A DNA stretch of 64,000 bases from positions 70,096,984 through 70,160,983 of the forward strand of contig NC_088300.1 of NCBI RefSeq assembly GCF_032854445.1. The letters run 5' to 3'. The translations under genes and the position numbers were made by a program. Shown here one piece after another: positions 36,488-51,400 of the stretch. This DNA is from Liolophura sinensis (taxonomy: Eukaryota; Mollusca; Polyplacophora; Chitonida; Chitonidae). Numbering within the stretch: the first letter of the stretch is position 1; each line of letters starts with the position of its first letter. Below the pieces are notes generated by a model. That model was not told the DNA's origin. It did not search any database and worked only from the letters and a program-made list of their open reading frames with translations.

Positions 36488-39400
36488 GTAAGTGTAGATT
36501 TCTTTACCTTCGTTTATCAGAATTGCTAACGCGTTGAAGCAGATTATAGAATGTCCCCAGGCGAGATAATTAAATGACTTACACAGGCAGCTTGAAAATT
36601 GTTTTGTTGGATTTGTCAATCCTTTACTCTATCAACGTCCAAATACAAAACCAATCATTGGATGAAAATAAATAAATCGTGTATTTGGCGTTAAAGTCCT
36701 TAAGAGTGTCAGGAAATACGGAACGGCTGCAGCTCTCTTACTTTTTTGTGCCGAGTTTTTCAAAATTGATCAAAAAATTTATGAACTAAAACCACCATAT
36801 GTTAAACGTGAGTCATGTTTTTTCAGTGCATGCGCACTGTGATAGCCATGTCATATTGGGAATATCTCCGTGTTATTTAACTTCAATAATCGATAAAATT
36901 TCATCCCGCTGAGGGTTTATGAACACTGATGCATTTGCAAAATCAGGGAGGAGTTTAAATAGTACGGTATCTAAACGAGATGTACATATGTGTGGCGTAT
37001 GACGCTTAAAGCAGATCGTGGTCATGAACAATCGAGATGTATTGAACACTCATAACTGCCTCGCCCCAATCTCACTCCCAATATGCCCGTGCGTGTGAGT
37101 GCTAACCATCCTGGATACATAGGTCTAACGTGACCATACAAATATCGACAGGTCATTGTTATCATTATCCAACAGCTGCATCGAGATCTGCCAAATAGAC
37201 ACGAAGCTAGATCACCACAAGAGGCCACAGTTGTCGTTAAGTCGATACCAGCATTTTGAAAGAATTGCTTTTACAATTACGCCTCCTATCGGGTTGAGAC
37301 GTAGGAGAGAAAAACGGACATAATTTTGTAAAAATAGATGAAATAATCCGAAACTCTGACTTGATCTGTGATTTGTCCTAAAGTGATTTACAAATTTTCG
37401 ATTCAGAATAACCAATTTGCAAGACTCGATGATGATCTGTAACTGGCCATGGTGAAGTCATTGCCAAGTTTCAGTTTCAATTTACTATGAACAAAGGTCG
37501 AACTGAACTGGCTGATAGTACATCAGCGGAATACCTTAGCGGGAAATGTTGGCACATCGGCCTACGGTTAAGGGATGTTATGTTAACTATGCAGAAATGT
37601 AATGTAAATATATTCCAATTAATTGCAAGGGTATTATATTAGGACTCTTTCACCCTGTTTTAACAGTGTATAAATAATATTAAATCATTCGGAAATGTAG
37701 TAGTGCTTTCAAGCACTTTCTCGGCAAAGATCCAGCAAGCACTCGCAAACAAAAGTGGTTGTCATAAACTATAAATATCATCATACCCGTTTGTTCAAAA
37801 AGTGGAACTTAGTGTATACCTTATTTCCTCTGCAAAACATATATTCTGCTTCTGTGACTGGCACATGTGTACTGCGCCCATGTATTTCGAGATAACCCAC
37901 TCAGGAAACCACTTATAGTTCAGTTCAAGAGGTCATTGTTAACGAGCATAATGTGCCCGAAACAACATCCGGATTTTTGACAATCCTTTACACAGTCGTT
38001 GTCTGGACGAATGTGTTATATAACACATTAAAACAAAGCGTTTTATCGATGTTAATCGTTATGTATTTGGGAGCACTTCAGCACTTGGCCTATTCACATC
38101 AAGACAGGAACTTGCAATTATTAAACTAGAATATTAAAATACAGATTATTAAACTGACAAAATGCTAAAACATGAAATGGAAAAGTGAAAATTAGGTATA
38201 AAATATTTTCTTTTTTAAAATACATTTTCAACAGGGTTAAGTGCCATCGAATGTTAGAATCATAGGCTATGGTCGGTTATATGAGCCATATAGCCGGTAT
38301 TTAAGTACTTCCCTGCTGCAAGAATTTTTTCCCGCTCTAAAAACAGGTTTTGCCACTGGAATAGCTCTTAGTATCAACGAGTAAACCGTTATTTATATAA
38401 TATTCTCGGAAATATCGCTTGTAAGCGAGAGAAAAAAGGTGTTATGACGCCAGAGTTCCCTCCACTGTCGGTACTATGGTTCATGAAACATACTTTGGAA
38501 TACAAACATTTAAATGCGTTAAAAGATGCATAAAAATCTAAATGAAAATATTTGTACGCAAAGTTTTTGAATGCATTTCATTATTTTTTGAGAAAAGGTA
38601 TTATTAAGTACTGTTTACAAAATTCTGTTTGTCGACGATTACTTCATTTTTGAGCTGTTTTGTCCTTTAAACTTTGGGTTGTATATATTTGATTGTCAAC
38701 GTTGATATATGTTGCATTTTATTTTAAAGCTTAAAATTGTCTTTTAAATAATGTTACAGTAATGTATTATTACATGTTTGACATTGAACAGCCGCTGGTT
38801 TGACCTGTGACCGATGATCGTCATCATGCAGTCAAACATCATAAATAATGTTACAGTAATGTATTATTACATGTTTGACATTGAACAGCCGCTGGTTTGA
38901 CCTGTGACCGATGATCGTCATCATGCAGTCAAACATCATAAATAATGTTACAGTAATGTATTATTACATGTTTGACATTGAACAGCCGCTGGTTTGACCT
39001 GTGACCGATGATCGTCATCATGCAGTCAAACATCATGCAGAAGTTTGTTCATTACATGGACCTCACCTAAAGAAAATAAAGAAAAACTGCCTTCATGGTA
39101 TAACAAAGATTAAATATAAACAGGAGACGGTGAGGATGGGGTGGGGCTGGGTAGGCTAACGAATTATCAGAAGATCTTTCGATGTCATAACCCATGCTTC
39201 AGACTACACCTATATACATCTACGTATACATAGAGCCTACTTGAATAAAATGTCGGACCTTTGAAATGATTTGTCGAAGGTATACTGGCATTACTTTAAC
39301 ATAGCAAAGGCTTTGTGGGTCAGTATTGCTAACTTTTTGTGGTCGACATAATACATTTGTCAGATAGTAAGTAGGATGATTATGCACACTGTGTTTAGAT

Positions 39401-42400
39401 GTAGTTCTGTATTCTTCTCTTCTGGCGATATGGCATCTATAAGTTTTGTGCATTTAGATGACAATGCTGGACTAGGAAGCGTGCATATGCTGGCAGAGAT
39501 TTTAAATTGTTTCGTGGTTGGACTTTTTGTGTTTGGGAAGAAATTGGTTTTAGTGGTCTGCCATTGCTTGATAAAGAAAAACTCGTTGTATATTATGAAG
39601 GAAATTATTTTTTTGTGAAGCATATGTGGAGAGTTTGTTGTGTCTGACTTTTGGCAGTAGACATTTAGAGGCAGATTAAATATAGCCAACACAATTGCAC
39701 AGAGCCATTCAGTGTGTATATAATGAAAAGTCAGTTGGTCAGCACATATTTTTCAGGCTACACAGACACATGTGTAAGTGGAAAGTAGACTATGACATAT
39801 AGAGAAACTATGAATGGGATGAGGATGCTACCTGTGTTAATTCTGTTTACAGCAAGAATTACCATCCTTATTCAAAACTAAACTATTTTTACAGAGAGTA
39901 TCCGCCGAAATGTGACCATTTTATCATGTTTATAGTTTTATTTTAGTTGTTCCTTTCTCCTACGTAAAGCTTACTGGTTTCACCCTGGATATGTCTAGCT
40001 TCTGTTGGCATGTCAAGTTCAGGTTACCTGAATGGTGTCCATACATTCTTCGTAGCCATCATTGCAAGCTATGCACACTATAAAGCATGTATATGTAAAT
40101 GTGCCAAATTTGTAAATCGACCTTTGGACAATATTTGAAGGCGTATATGCCCTGTGTTTTTTAACACGGCTCATACATACAGTACATATATAGCTCTTTT
40201 CACACAGTGATTTTCAGCTTTACAGTTTTCTGTCAAGTGACCTGCAAATGCGGCTTAAATTGCGTTTATTCGCAATTTGCAACAATAGTATACTAATAAT
40301 AGTATGCAAGATAAAAATAAAACCGTGTTTGTAATCAGGACGTCAAACTACGTCAGGTAACATGTGTAGAGTCTTCAAATTCAAATTTTCGTTTTCACAT
40401 GACTACACTTCCGCGGTATCAGTCAATACTTAATTTCCAAACACATTGCATTCTTTTTTCCCAAATAGTGTCCAGGGAACGCTTGTTATTTGTTGTATTT
40501 CAAGTCGATCGGACGTGGGGTTCTGAAGAAGAAAACTCTCAAATGTTTTCACTTCAACTCAAAATGGCCGCCAGGTCCCAAGACTGAGATCACCCAAATT
40601 TTTACTCGTTAAAGTTTATCTCCAGTTCTATCACATACCTACGTTTTACGCTGTTCTATTGAGCCTTTTTAGCTGTAGAAGTTTTTCAATGTTAATAAAT
40701 GCAAAAATGGCGAGTTTTTATTGGCATGTACTATTTCCGGTTGAGATTAAGATTGCGCCTTTAGCTTCATCGGCTAGGGAAATATATACCCACTTCCGGT
40801 TTTGAGGGTGTCACTTCCGGTTTTGAAAAAATTGCATTTCCGGAATCAACGTCCAAAACTGCATCAGATAAGACTATTTGCCGAACATAATTTGTAGAAG
40901 TTAGAAATTATTAGCAAAAAACGAATTGTTTGGTCACATGACATTTTCACCCAGTAGCGAGCTTGTACAGTTTTCAGCGGACAAAGTTTCCGTTAACAAC
41001 CTAGGTTTTGTGTAACTGCAGTTAAAATTTCAGCTCAATCGCATCAACCGATCTGGAGAAGATATTTTTGGTTTGGCATAAAATCCAATATGGCCGTCCA
41101 GACCAAATCTTTCATATCCTTTCCTAAAACCTACTGAAGTTTCAGGAATGTAGCATTCTGCAATGTACCAGAGCTACAGACATATACCTGTCTGATAAAG
41201 GCATGTTTTGGATCCCCCTCATTCTGGTCTTAATCTAATTGGCAAAATGCCACTTAATAGGGGAATAGAGGAAAGCAGGATTTAGCACATAAAAGATTTT
41301 TAAATTCTAGGCGTTTAACCTAATTTATAGGATTCATCGATTTCTTAACAATATGTCTCAAGCAGTGAACACTATGCATTTACGATGGCATCTACGTTAC
41401 TAGGAGACCGCGATCTCAGTTGAAATTTATCAATACATTGAACTTAGATCTGCCAGCTGTTAAAACTGAGTGCATGGAAATACGACCAAATACAATGACA
41501 TCGCCCTTATCGACACAATGAAAAATCCACAAGTTAAAATCGATACATGTATAATATCGCAACGTGGCTATATACAGGTGCACTGTTTAAATACATATGC
41601 ATCGCCATCTAGAGAAGGGAACAGAGTGGGAATGGGAAAACGTAAATGCTGAGATCTACCATCAAGGATATAGCTTTCACTTTTCAGTAGCATTTTGTTT
41701 CATTATAACGTCATAGATTTATAATATTACTTTCGTGACATGCATCGACATGATATGATTGTAATTCCTGAAAACTGAACAGGGAAAAAAAACATATCTT
41801 TTAACGCAATTACCAACGTATTGCAATCAACATACAGAACAGTAAACTATGATCTGTCCTACATAGCCATTCTTAACACTACATAGAATAAGAAAATTCC
41901 CTGTTTCGTTTTGTGCACAAAGATAAGGACACCTGTTTGTTACTACGTGATCGTGCAGTTAAATCTGTCTAAAGGTAGCTTTGCCCAGAGAAGCCATTGA
42001 TAAAGAAGACGCTTACTAATATGAACAATTTGTCTTGCGTGTTCTGTATTACGCGTAAACAGAATGTACGAGTCAAAGCCGATCACTCTCTACTTGCATG
42101 GGAAAGCATCGGCTGTACTTAGCTCACATCCAGATAAAGATCAAAAACGGATGTTGACACTCCAGTTATCTTACCAGAGGTCGATCCTTTCACGTCTGCT
42201 TGGTTGCTCTTGTACAGCTTATTATAATTGTGTTAAATCATTTGAATCTAAATACCGATGCAAGTCAGTACTATCTGGCGGCTTCTTATCATGCTATACA
42301 TTACATGTGTACAAATATCTACACGAGTTTGTTGATATACATGCGATGGTGGAGTTGTTGCCCATTCTTTAGGTCATGATGTAATCTTTTCTCACTGAAT

Positions 42401-45400
42401 GTAGGCTGGAAAAAGTATTCCCTCAAATCTATCTTAAATGTGTTCCAGGTAAGAAAGTTGGTTAAATCATATTAAATCATCATACCGTCTTACCTTCGCT
42501 CGACGATGGCACGAAACGATGTGACCACGGTACACAGTAATGCCACGATGGCACGGTGCATTATGGCTTCTATTTTTTCTTCAGGTGCTTGTACTTTGTC
42601 GTATTAAGGACTCATATGAAGCGGAACTGGAAATAAAATACCATAGTGAACCCATATTGTAACGGCGACATTGATGATATGATAATATGAAGCAATAGTA
42701 CAATTTTACAATCGATGACACCACATGACACGAAACGATAGTATGATCGCACGGACCGAGGGAACGAAGGCCTGAAGCAAGGGAACGATGACATGAAGCG
42801 ACGGTATGAAGGTACGAAAGGGATGGTCATCTCGCCATGGCTTCGTGCCATCGTCCCATTACTTCGCATCTTCATGTTATCTTCCCTTACTTTTTGTATA
42901 ATCGTACCATTGCTTCGTGCCTTTTTGAGGCTCTCGCCCGGTGAAACTACACTGAAACAATGGTACAATGATCGCCTGAACCGACTTCCACAGCCTATGG
43001 ACCTGTTATTTTAAGTGTATACCGTTAAATAAAATAGATAAATAATGTATTATTATTGAAGAAATCCCGTTCTTCTGTCCCGTGTTAATATATTAGCGCA
43101 CGTGTAGAATATGACGAATTTTATAAACATGTTAAGTTTAAAATTGAGAGTTTTTAAACTGGAAATAAAGAACAACAGTAACATTCAGGTACAGAGCTGC
43201 TCATCTCAGCTAAAAACTGAGGGATTGCAATTATTTGTAAAATTATACATTATTGTAAAAGTATATCCACGCCCGTATTATTGCATACTTACACACATTT
43301 AAAAACAACCCGGTCAAGTCCTAATACACGACTACCTTTGAGCGTTTCTACACAGATGACATGTAGATGTAACCACCATGAGAAAATGTACACGTAAATG
43401 AGTTGCTGCGTGGACTAATGATCGTATGACATTACTGAGAAGTGTTAGACACATTTTGGAAGCGAAACGATCAAAGACGTTATTCACGTCGAGTTAAATA
43501 CGCAAAGCGAGCAAATAAGTTATTGGGGTCAAGTAAAGTCGAGCAAATAAGTTATTCTGCTGGTCAAGTTAAAAACAAAAGAACCAAGCGAATTACTGAG
43601 GTAAAGGTAAATGCAGAAAGTGTGCTGCTGAGCTATTGAGGTCAAGTTAAAAACGCAAGCAATCGACTGAGTTGTTGAGAATAAGTTAAACACAAAATGA
43701 GCCCCTATCTTTCAAGTTAAATACGCAAAGCGTGAGTTCTTCAACCGAAGATAAATATGAAAAGCGAGCAAATGAGCTATCCTGCTCATCCAGCTACACG
43801 TAAATACCCAAAGCGTGCAACACAGTTATTGAGGTAAAGTTAAATTAGAACAAATTGTGTGGGATTTTGTGGGAATTAAAACAAATTTCATTTTCTGAGT
43901 AACTCAATGCGAGTAATAAGTTATATAAATATATAAAAAAAAATACTCATCCATTGTGCAACTTTACACACCAGGTATTCTAAATGCACTTGTGTTGTAA
44001 TTCTGGTGCCATTTTCGTTGCAGATAAACAAGAGGGCTCTTCGGAAGACGGTTATCCTGATGACACCCCGATAAAAGCGGCCCTTCAGCATGACGCTCTG
44101 CAGAAAGATAGGGTAAGAATGTCCAGCTTATTGTGATGAGTTCTAATGGCTTGACGGAGTGGTATTCAATACAACAGCACCTATACAAACAAGGCGTGCA
44201 TAATCCACGTCTCTAGTTTATACCAGTGCTTTAGAACTGTATATTCCAGGGTTATTGCGTTAGAAACCAAATGAAGTATTACGCCGACTCTTTTCTTTTT
44301 TTGACACAGCAAATGCAGTCCATCAACCCCACTGCTGTCAGTCCGTTTGCTCCTTCCCAAGATGATCAAGTACTAAAGCCCACTGATGTACACCTCCACC
44401 CGGTGATAACGCCAAAGAGAGTTTCGCTGGGACAATTCGAGAATGAAGTCGAGGAGGTCGATGTGTTGGAGATGACGATGTCTTTGCCAGCTTCAGTCGA
44501 TGTGACATCCCAGGAGTTTGAGCACGAGGTTGCCAAAGGTCAGGCGATATTTTTTATTATTCTACTTACTCACTGACAATATTTCAGAATGTTTCTTCAT
44601 GTTTACCTAAATGGCAGCTGGCCTTACCTAACAGTAAGTTTATTTGCTTCTCCATAAATCTACTCACGAAGATACCTTAGACGTAAGTCATACTTTGTCT
44701 GACCTTGTGCTATATCCCTGACCCTAGATGATAACTTAAACGTTCATTTTCAGTTTTGAAGTCAAAGGTAGGTCTCCATTTCAGCCCTGTAAACTGTTTC
44801 AAAATTAAGAGCAAAACGGAATTAACTGAAAGACAGATTCCTATGACCAGGTATGAAAGTATGAAAACAAATACAATACTTGAATCAGCCTTTCCTGGAT
44901 CAATACACCTTTCCGAACTGTTGACCAACTGACCAATCATATGCAGTATTGTTCCAAATAGGTCAACCGGATGTCCCACACATTGGTTACAAATGTTCAA
45001 TCTGTGTGTGACGTCATGACGTCACAATTGCTTTCCCCGAGAATGGAATGAAAGGCAAAGTTGTCACGAGAAGAGGGAGGCAGGGCATAGGATGTGTTTG
45101 ATCTATTCATTGTTATTGTAACTGCATGGGCAGTTAATATAATCATAAAATATGTTTCTACCTTAATTGTGAGGCAATGGTATCATCAGAACGGCCATAC
45201 TTTTCGATCTGATTTCTATTAGCAATGGAAATATATAGTTCTTCCTCAAGGCGAATTTCGTTTTCTCCGTTTTGTAGAATTTTCAAAGGCCAACCTATAT
45301 ACTGATAGACAATATATGCATTTTCTGTTTCACAGCTCTACGAAGAAGCTTCCAGACGGCCGAACAGCGTGACACAGAATCTCAGGCGAGACGTAAACGA

Positions 45401-48400
45401 GAAACCTTCGATCCTAGCTCTGTCACGGTCAACGTTAGTGTTTTATACTTGTTACGTTAAGAAAAATGTAAACGGCTTTTATGTTGTGTGTTGGGACTGA
45501 CAAAGGGTGGTTTAGATTCACAAAAATAGCGGATCAGTTTTTTTTCTGCCTAAAATAACCTGGATAACAGTAATTTTATAGTTGGCATGTAGCTATTGCT
45601 TTTCTGGTCTCTCCGTCCGTCTTTTCGCCAGACGTTTTCGTTTTTTTAAAATTTGTCCAGCTTATATCCTCGCTACTTTGCAAAACAGAATGCTGGAATT
45701 TCTCAACTGTGTAAAAGGTGTCTATAAGGGGAGCACGGTTATGTCGTTTTCTGTACTTTTTGCCTTAATTTCTCATGAAGGTATCTGCCCTTGGTCATGA
45801 TTTGCATGATTTTTACATAGCTTGCAGTTCAACATATATTCCAAGGAAGAACTCGCATTCAGTATACCACGTATTCGTTCTAGTTATTGCACGGTGCTGA
45901 TTAAAAACTAGAATCACCTTATACAGGTAAAACTAACCATATATTAGCCGGTATTACATTGAGTAGTTTTATCGTACAAATCATTACACTTATAATCGAT
46001 GGCAATGTCAATTTGATATTTATACAGAATCAACATTGGTACGTCTGTAGTATTTCTGTTAAGTACGAAGTATTCCCATTTCTTTTGGCCACGGATAAAT
46101 TTTCCCAGGGGGCTTGTTGATGTTCGACGGGAGAGGGGGCCCGCATGAGTTTGACTTGAACTCAGCGATCGCACTGATAAGAAACGCCTTGGTGATTGTG
46201 CTGCTAGAACGACACGGGAATCTGATTATTCGGAAATGGTATAGCATGATTTGCGCTTCCTAGGTTTTTTTCTTGATCTTTTTGCACAGATAACTAATAT
46301 AACAGCTTTAGATGATGGTACAGTGGTGGTCGACTTCTTCATCGTAGAGAATGGGAAAGTTGTGGGAACTGCAGTCGCTGTCCAAATCTTCAACCGACTG
46401 TCACTTCAAGAACTGGAGGACACTATCTTAGCCGAGGTATGCTCTTGGAATACCCAAGAAAATTTAATTACATACATATCTTTTTATTTTAAAACTGTTC
46501 ATTTGTCGACTTATAGAACAACCCACTGGTTGTAATCCACTGTACAGATATTAATTATATTGTTTGCTGTTGTTATCTCACATTAATGATGCTAAAGATG
46601 TTAACAAATGGTTCAAGATGCAGAACGTATAAGACAACCTGTGGCATTTTCAGTTATCAAATGTTGTCACGTATCAAATGTTATTTATGCTTTCGCTTTC
46701 AAATCTTGGTGCTGTTGTGGGCGTACATTATTGTTGCTGCGAACGGCCTGATTTTAAACCATCCAATCATTAGAATGAAACGGATACAGAAGAGACCTTG
46801 TGGGGTTATGTCCATTTGGTTGTCCTCTATTCATAACAGTAATGATGCACATGTGACATTCATTCTGAAAACGAGACTATATGGTAGACTATAACAATGG
46901 ATTATGTATTATTCTTTTGTGGCGAACGGACGCCATTGACAATGTAAATAGACAAGCACTTTCAATGCACAAAACATTGAACAGAACAATGTTGAAGCAG
47001 GCAGGAGACCAGGTTATGATATTGCACTATACTTTAATATTTTTACCCCACAGGTGTTTAGTCTCATTGCCGTGTCAGCCAGCAGCATTATTTTTGTGGG
47101 TAGAACAGAGCTACCATCTCTTAGCACTCTGATACTGGAGTCATCCTCAGTAAGCACAGAGCCAGTGGATTCCATGTTAACTTCGCTTGGCACAATAGAG
47201 ACCTCTTCCATTGTTCTTCCAATAAGTAGCCCGACGTCCGGGGAGATAACTCCCTCAGCAAGTTCCTTTCCAATTGATTCATCGTCTGTTGTAATCACCC
47301 CAAGTCCGGATACGATCTTGGGTGTTGAAATAAAAATGCCAGCAAATTACACCTCTGTCAATGATCCACTGTTGAAAAAATACCTCGAAAGCAGTAAGTA
47401 TGGCCGGTGGTATTTTAACGTTGTAATTTCATTCTTAAACTTTATGTGTGCCGATACCATTTCACACTACACCATAATACTTGGTACAAAGTAATCACTG
47501 CTTAAATGTAACTTTCTATAACGTCTGATATTGATAAATGCAATATTTTAGTTTTTAGAAATGGCATATAAATCCTTGTGGATTAGTAAATTTTTAATCC
47601 TTTTCTTCTGCAAGAACTTGCCCAGATGTACGTTACCGGCAAAACAAGGTTAGGAAATCGGAGGAAAAGGGCAACGGAAAATGTGGAGGTCAAGGTGAGA
47701 ATTGCCCATGTCACTGTTTTCATCATCCCTTATTTCATTATTCCTGGAAAATTACATTTACATCGGCTGTATAGTTTCCGTTACATTGTGTGAAGTCAGT
47801 GGCGTTTAGCATAACTGCACATTTAACCTCCAAAAGTTTACAAACCTTAAAAAAATCCTAACTTTTCACACAACTCCATAATAGTTCCCACGGACAATCG
47901 TGAATAAAGACTGAGAGGTTTTTTCCTCCTCTAGGTAACTGACATCAAGCAGACTGAATCTGGACTGGCCGTGGAGTTTTATGTATTAGAGGATGGTAAT
48001 GTTGTCCCTGCTGAGGCAGCCTCGGAAGTCTTTGCTGAAGTTGACGTTGAAGAACAGAATGCCATTTTTGAGGCCGAGGTATGACAAAAAAATATTTTTT
48101 GAATTTGAATTTGCTTTAAAATCTCTTTTTTTTCAAAGAGAAAAGCCCACACGTTCCCAACCCTTAAAGCTTTGAAATGGTCAGCTTTATGCAAGTTTCA
48201 TGCAGTACTCATTTACAACATGAATTTTCAGGTAATCGCTCCGGTGAGACCAATCCATACATCGTCTCCAAGTTTTCCTGTTGATGTAACAATGACGCCG
48301 AGCAATATCCAGTCCTCTCAAGTTTTACCTGATTCCAGCCTGGGAAGCCATGGTTCTAGCGCCACTGCTTCACTTGACAGCAGCATCCTCCAAACGTCTG

Positions 48401-51400
48401 GGGTTCTAACAGTGTCACCAGGGGACAGTACTCTGTCTGTTGTACCTGATTCTAGCCCGGGAAGCCGTGGTTCTAGCGTCACTGCTTCACTTGACAGCAG
48501 CATCCTCCAAACGTCTGGGGTTCTAACAGTGTCACCAGGGGACAGAACTCTGTCTGTTGTACCTGATTCTAGCCTGGGAAGCCATGGTTCTAGCGTCACT
48601 GCTTCACTTGACAGCAGCATACTCCAAACGTCTGGGGTTCTAACAGTGTCACCAGGGGACAGTACTCTGTCTGTTGTACCTGATTCTAGCCCGGGAAGCC
48701 ATGGTTCTAGCGTCATTGCTTCACTTGACAGCAGCATCCTCCAAACGTCTGGGGTTCTAACAGTGTCATCAGGGGACAGTACTCTGTCTGTTGTACCTGA
48801 TTCTAGCCCGGGAAGCCATGGTTCTAGCGTCATTGCTTCACTTGACAGCAGCATGCACCAAACGTCTGGGGTTCTAACAGTGTCATCAGGGGACATAACT
48901 CTGTCTGTTGTACCTGATTCTAGCCTGGGAAGCCATGGTTCTAGCGTCACTGCTTCACTTGACAGCAGCATCCTCCGAACGTCTGGGGTTCTACCAGTGT
49001 CATCAGGGGAAAGTACTCTGTCTGTTGTACCTGATTCTAGCCCGGGAAGCCATGGTTCTAGCGTCATTGCTTCACTTGACAGCAGCATCCTCCAAACGTC
49101 TGGGGTTCTAACAGTGTCACCAGGGGACAATACTCTGTCTGTTGTACCTGATTCTAGCCCGGGAAGCCATGGTTCTAGCGTCACTGCTTCACTTGACAGC
49201 AGCATACTCCAAACGTCTGGGGTTCCAACAGTGTCACCAGGGGACAATACTCTGTCTGTTGTACCTGATTCTAGCCCGGGAAGCCATGGTTCTAGCGTCA
49301 CTGCTTCACTTGACAGCAGCATACTCCAAACGTCTGGGGTTCTAACAGTGTCACCAGGGGACGGTACTCTGTCTGTTGTACCTGATTCTAGCCCGGGAAG
49401 CCATGGTTCTAGCGTCACTGCTTCACTTGACAGCAGCATCCTCCAAACGTCTGGGGTTCTAACAGTGTCACCAGGGGACAGTACTCTGTCTGTTGTACCT
49501 GATTCTAGCCCCGGAAGCCATGGTTCTAGCGTCACTGCTTCACTGGACAACAGCATCCTCCAAACGTCTGGGGTTCTAACAGTGTCACCAGGGGACAATA
49601 CTCTGTCTGTTGTACCTGATTCTAGCCCGGGAAGCCGTGGTTCTAGCGTCACTGCTTCACTTGACAGCAGCATCCTCCAAACGTCTGGGGTTCTAACAGT
49701 GTCACCAGGGGACAGTACTCTGTCTGTTGTACCTGATTCTAGCCCGGGAAGCCATGGTTCTAGCGTCACTGCTTCACTTGACAGCAGCATGCACCAAACA
49801 TCTGGGGTTCTACCAGTGTCATCAGGAGAGATCATCATTTCACCAAGTTCCCCAAGTTTATCTGTTCAATCGTCATCCGTTTTGGTGACGCCTAATGAGG
49901 ACCAGCTTGTTCGCATTGAAATAGGACTGCCAAGAAATTTCAGTTCTGCGGCAGATCCCGGGCTTTCGAGTTACCTACAAGAAAGTAAGTTTTATGTGTT
50001 AAATGATTGAATGGCTGCTAATGTTGATTTTTACTTTTTTTAAACCATTTTTCAAAAAAATTGCAAAGTGTCTTTTGCAATTTGCATTTTACATTTAGAA
50101 ATGGTTGTTTTTGCTCGCTGTCATTTTATGTCTGTAGAAGTAGCTTTTGGATAGTCAATGTGTTATTTTATCTTCTGAATACATGCGTCTTGTTCTCGAT
50201 GGATACAACTGCGCCATGAAACATACAACATGTCGACTACACACTAAAAGTCTTCCATCAATACATCCCCATTTATTTATTACTCAATGCTCGCTCTTCG
50301 TTTTACAAGAGCTAACCGAGATTTACAACACGGGCAAGGCAAGGTTGGGAAATCGCAGAAAAAGAGCAACGAGCAATGCTGAAGTTCAGGTATGAAATCC
50401 TCTTCAAATGATTTTCAAAAACCGTTGTCTAAACTTACACACTGATTCTATGAATATAACATATTTAACAATTCTGTGGTATCATTTTCAGTCAATATCC
50501 TTTTTAAAATAAGTTTGTTTACATGGTATTCGAAATGTTGGTAACACCACTTTACGTTTCGTAGGTAACTGACATCAAGGAACAACCATCTGGGGGATTG
50601 GCCGTGGAGTTTTATGTAGTAGAGGATGGCAAAGTTGTATCTGCTGAAACCGTCATAGCGGCTTTTGCTCAGCTTACCCCTCAAGAAAAAAATGACATTC
50701 TTGGAGCTGAGGTATGAATTTTGAAGTGACATGGTCGCTCAAAATTTTAATTTTTAAACAAATTCTGATTGCGACCTCTTAACGAAGGTTTAAAGTGCAT
50801 AAACTAAATCACTTACGTCGAAATAAGAATGCATTGAGTATATATCTTGAAAGACCGAGGAGACGCTCTGCCGTTATTCGAATTCAACACAAAGAGGTCG
50901 CGTCATTCTGCTTCATTAATAATGAACCGAAAGGGCCCAAAGAATATGCGCAGCGCTTGGACAGTTCCCTGTTCCTTGGACAGTTTTGAGTCAGAAATGT
51001 GTGTCTGTTTGAAATTTAAAACCCCCTGCCCACAACAATAACAACATTAGCACCAATCTATCAAGTAGTAGTTCAAATGTACTCCACCGTTCAAACTGAC
51101 CAGCAATTACAACTCTAGACTTGCTTGTCAACCTGTCGAGCTCTTTTTTACGCCTTTTTTGGCCGAACCTGTCACGAGCGAGCCGTACGTCCATCTTTTA
51201 CACGTGTAATCAGCTATGTTTTTTACATATGAAGTTTACAGAGCGCTGTGCGCTCCATTTCCACTGAATTGACAGCGCCTCATTTACATATTCTGGCAGA
51301 ATTTTCAGTCTTTAATTTTTTTCTTTTTTTTATACATTCTTTTAATGTACAATGTTGGGGGTGGGATTAACGAAAAGCTTGTAACTTCTACTTTTTGAGA

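Noticed and set aside
42612-43014. Overlapping frames with RSNGT repeats
   Set aside because: They follow from the degenerate strand-switching repeat; no splice signals or similarity.
48318-49838. 506-codon antisense open frame
   Set aside because: It lies exactly opposite the 117-bp coding repeat. A repeat length divisible by three keeps any stop-free frame open through all copies. The sense frame has correct splice borders and homology to the neighbouring modules.
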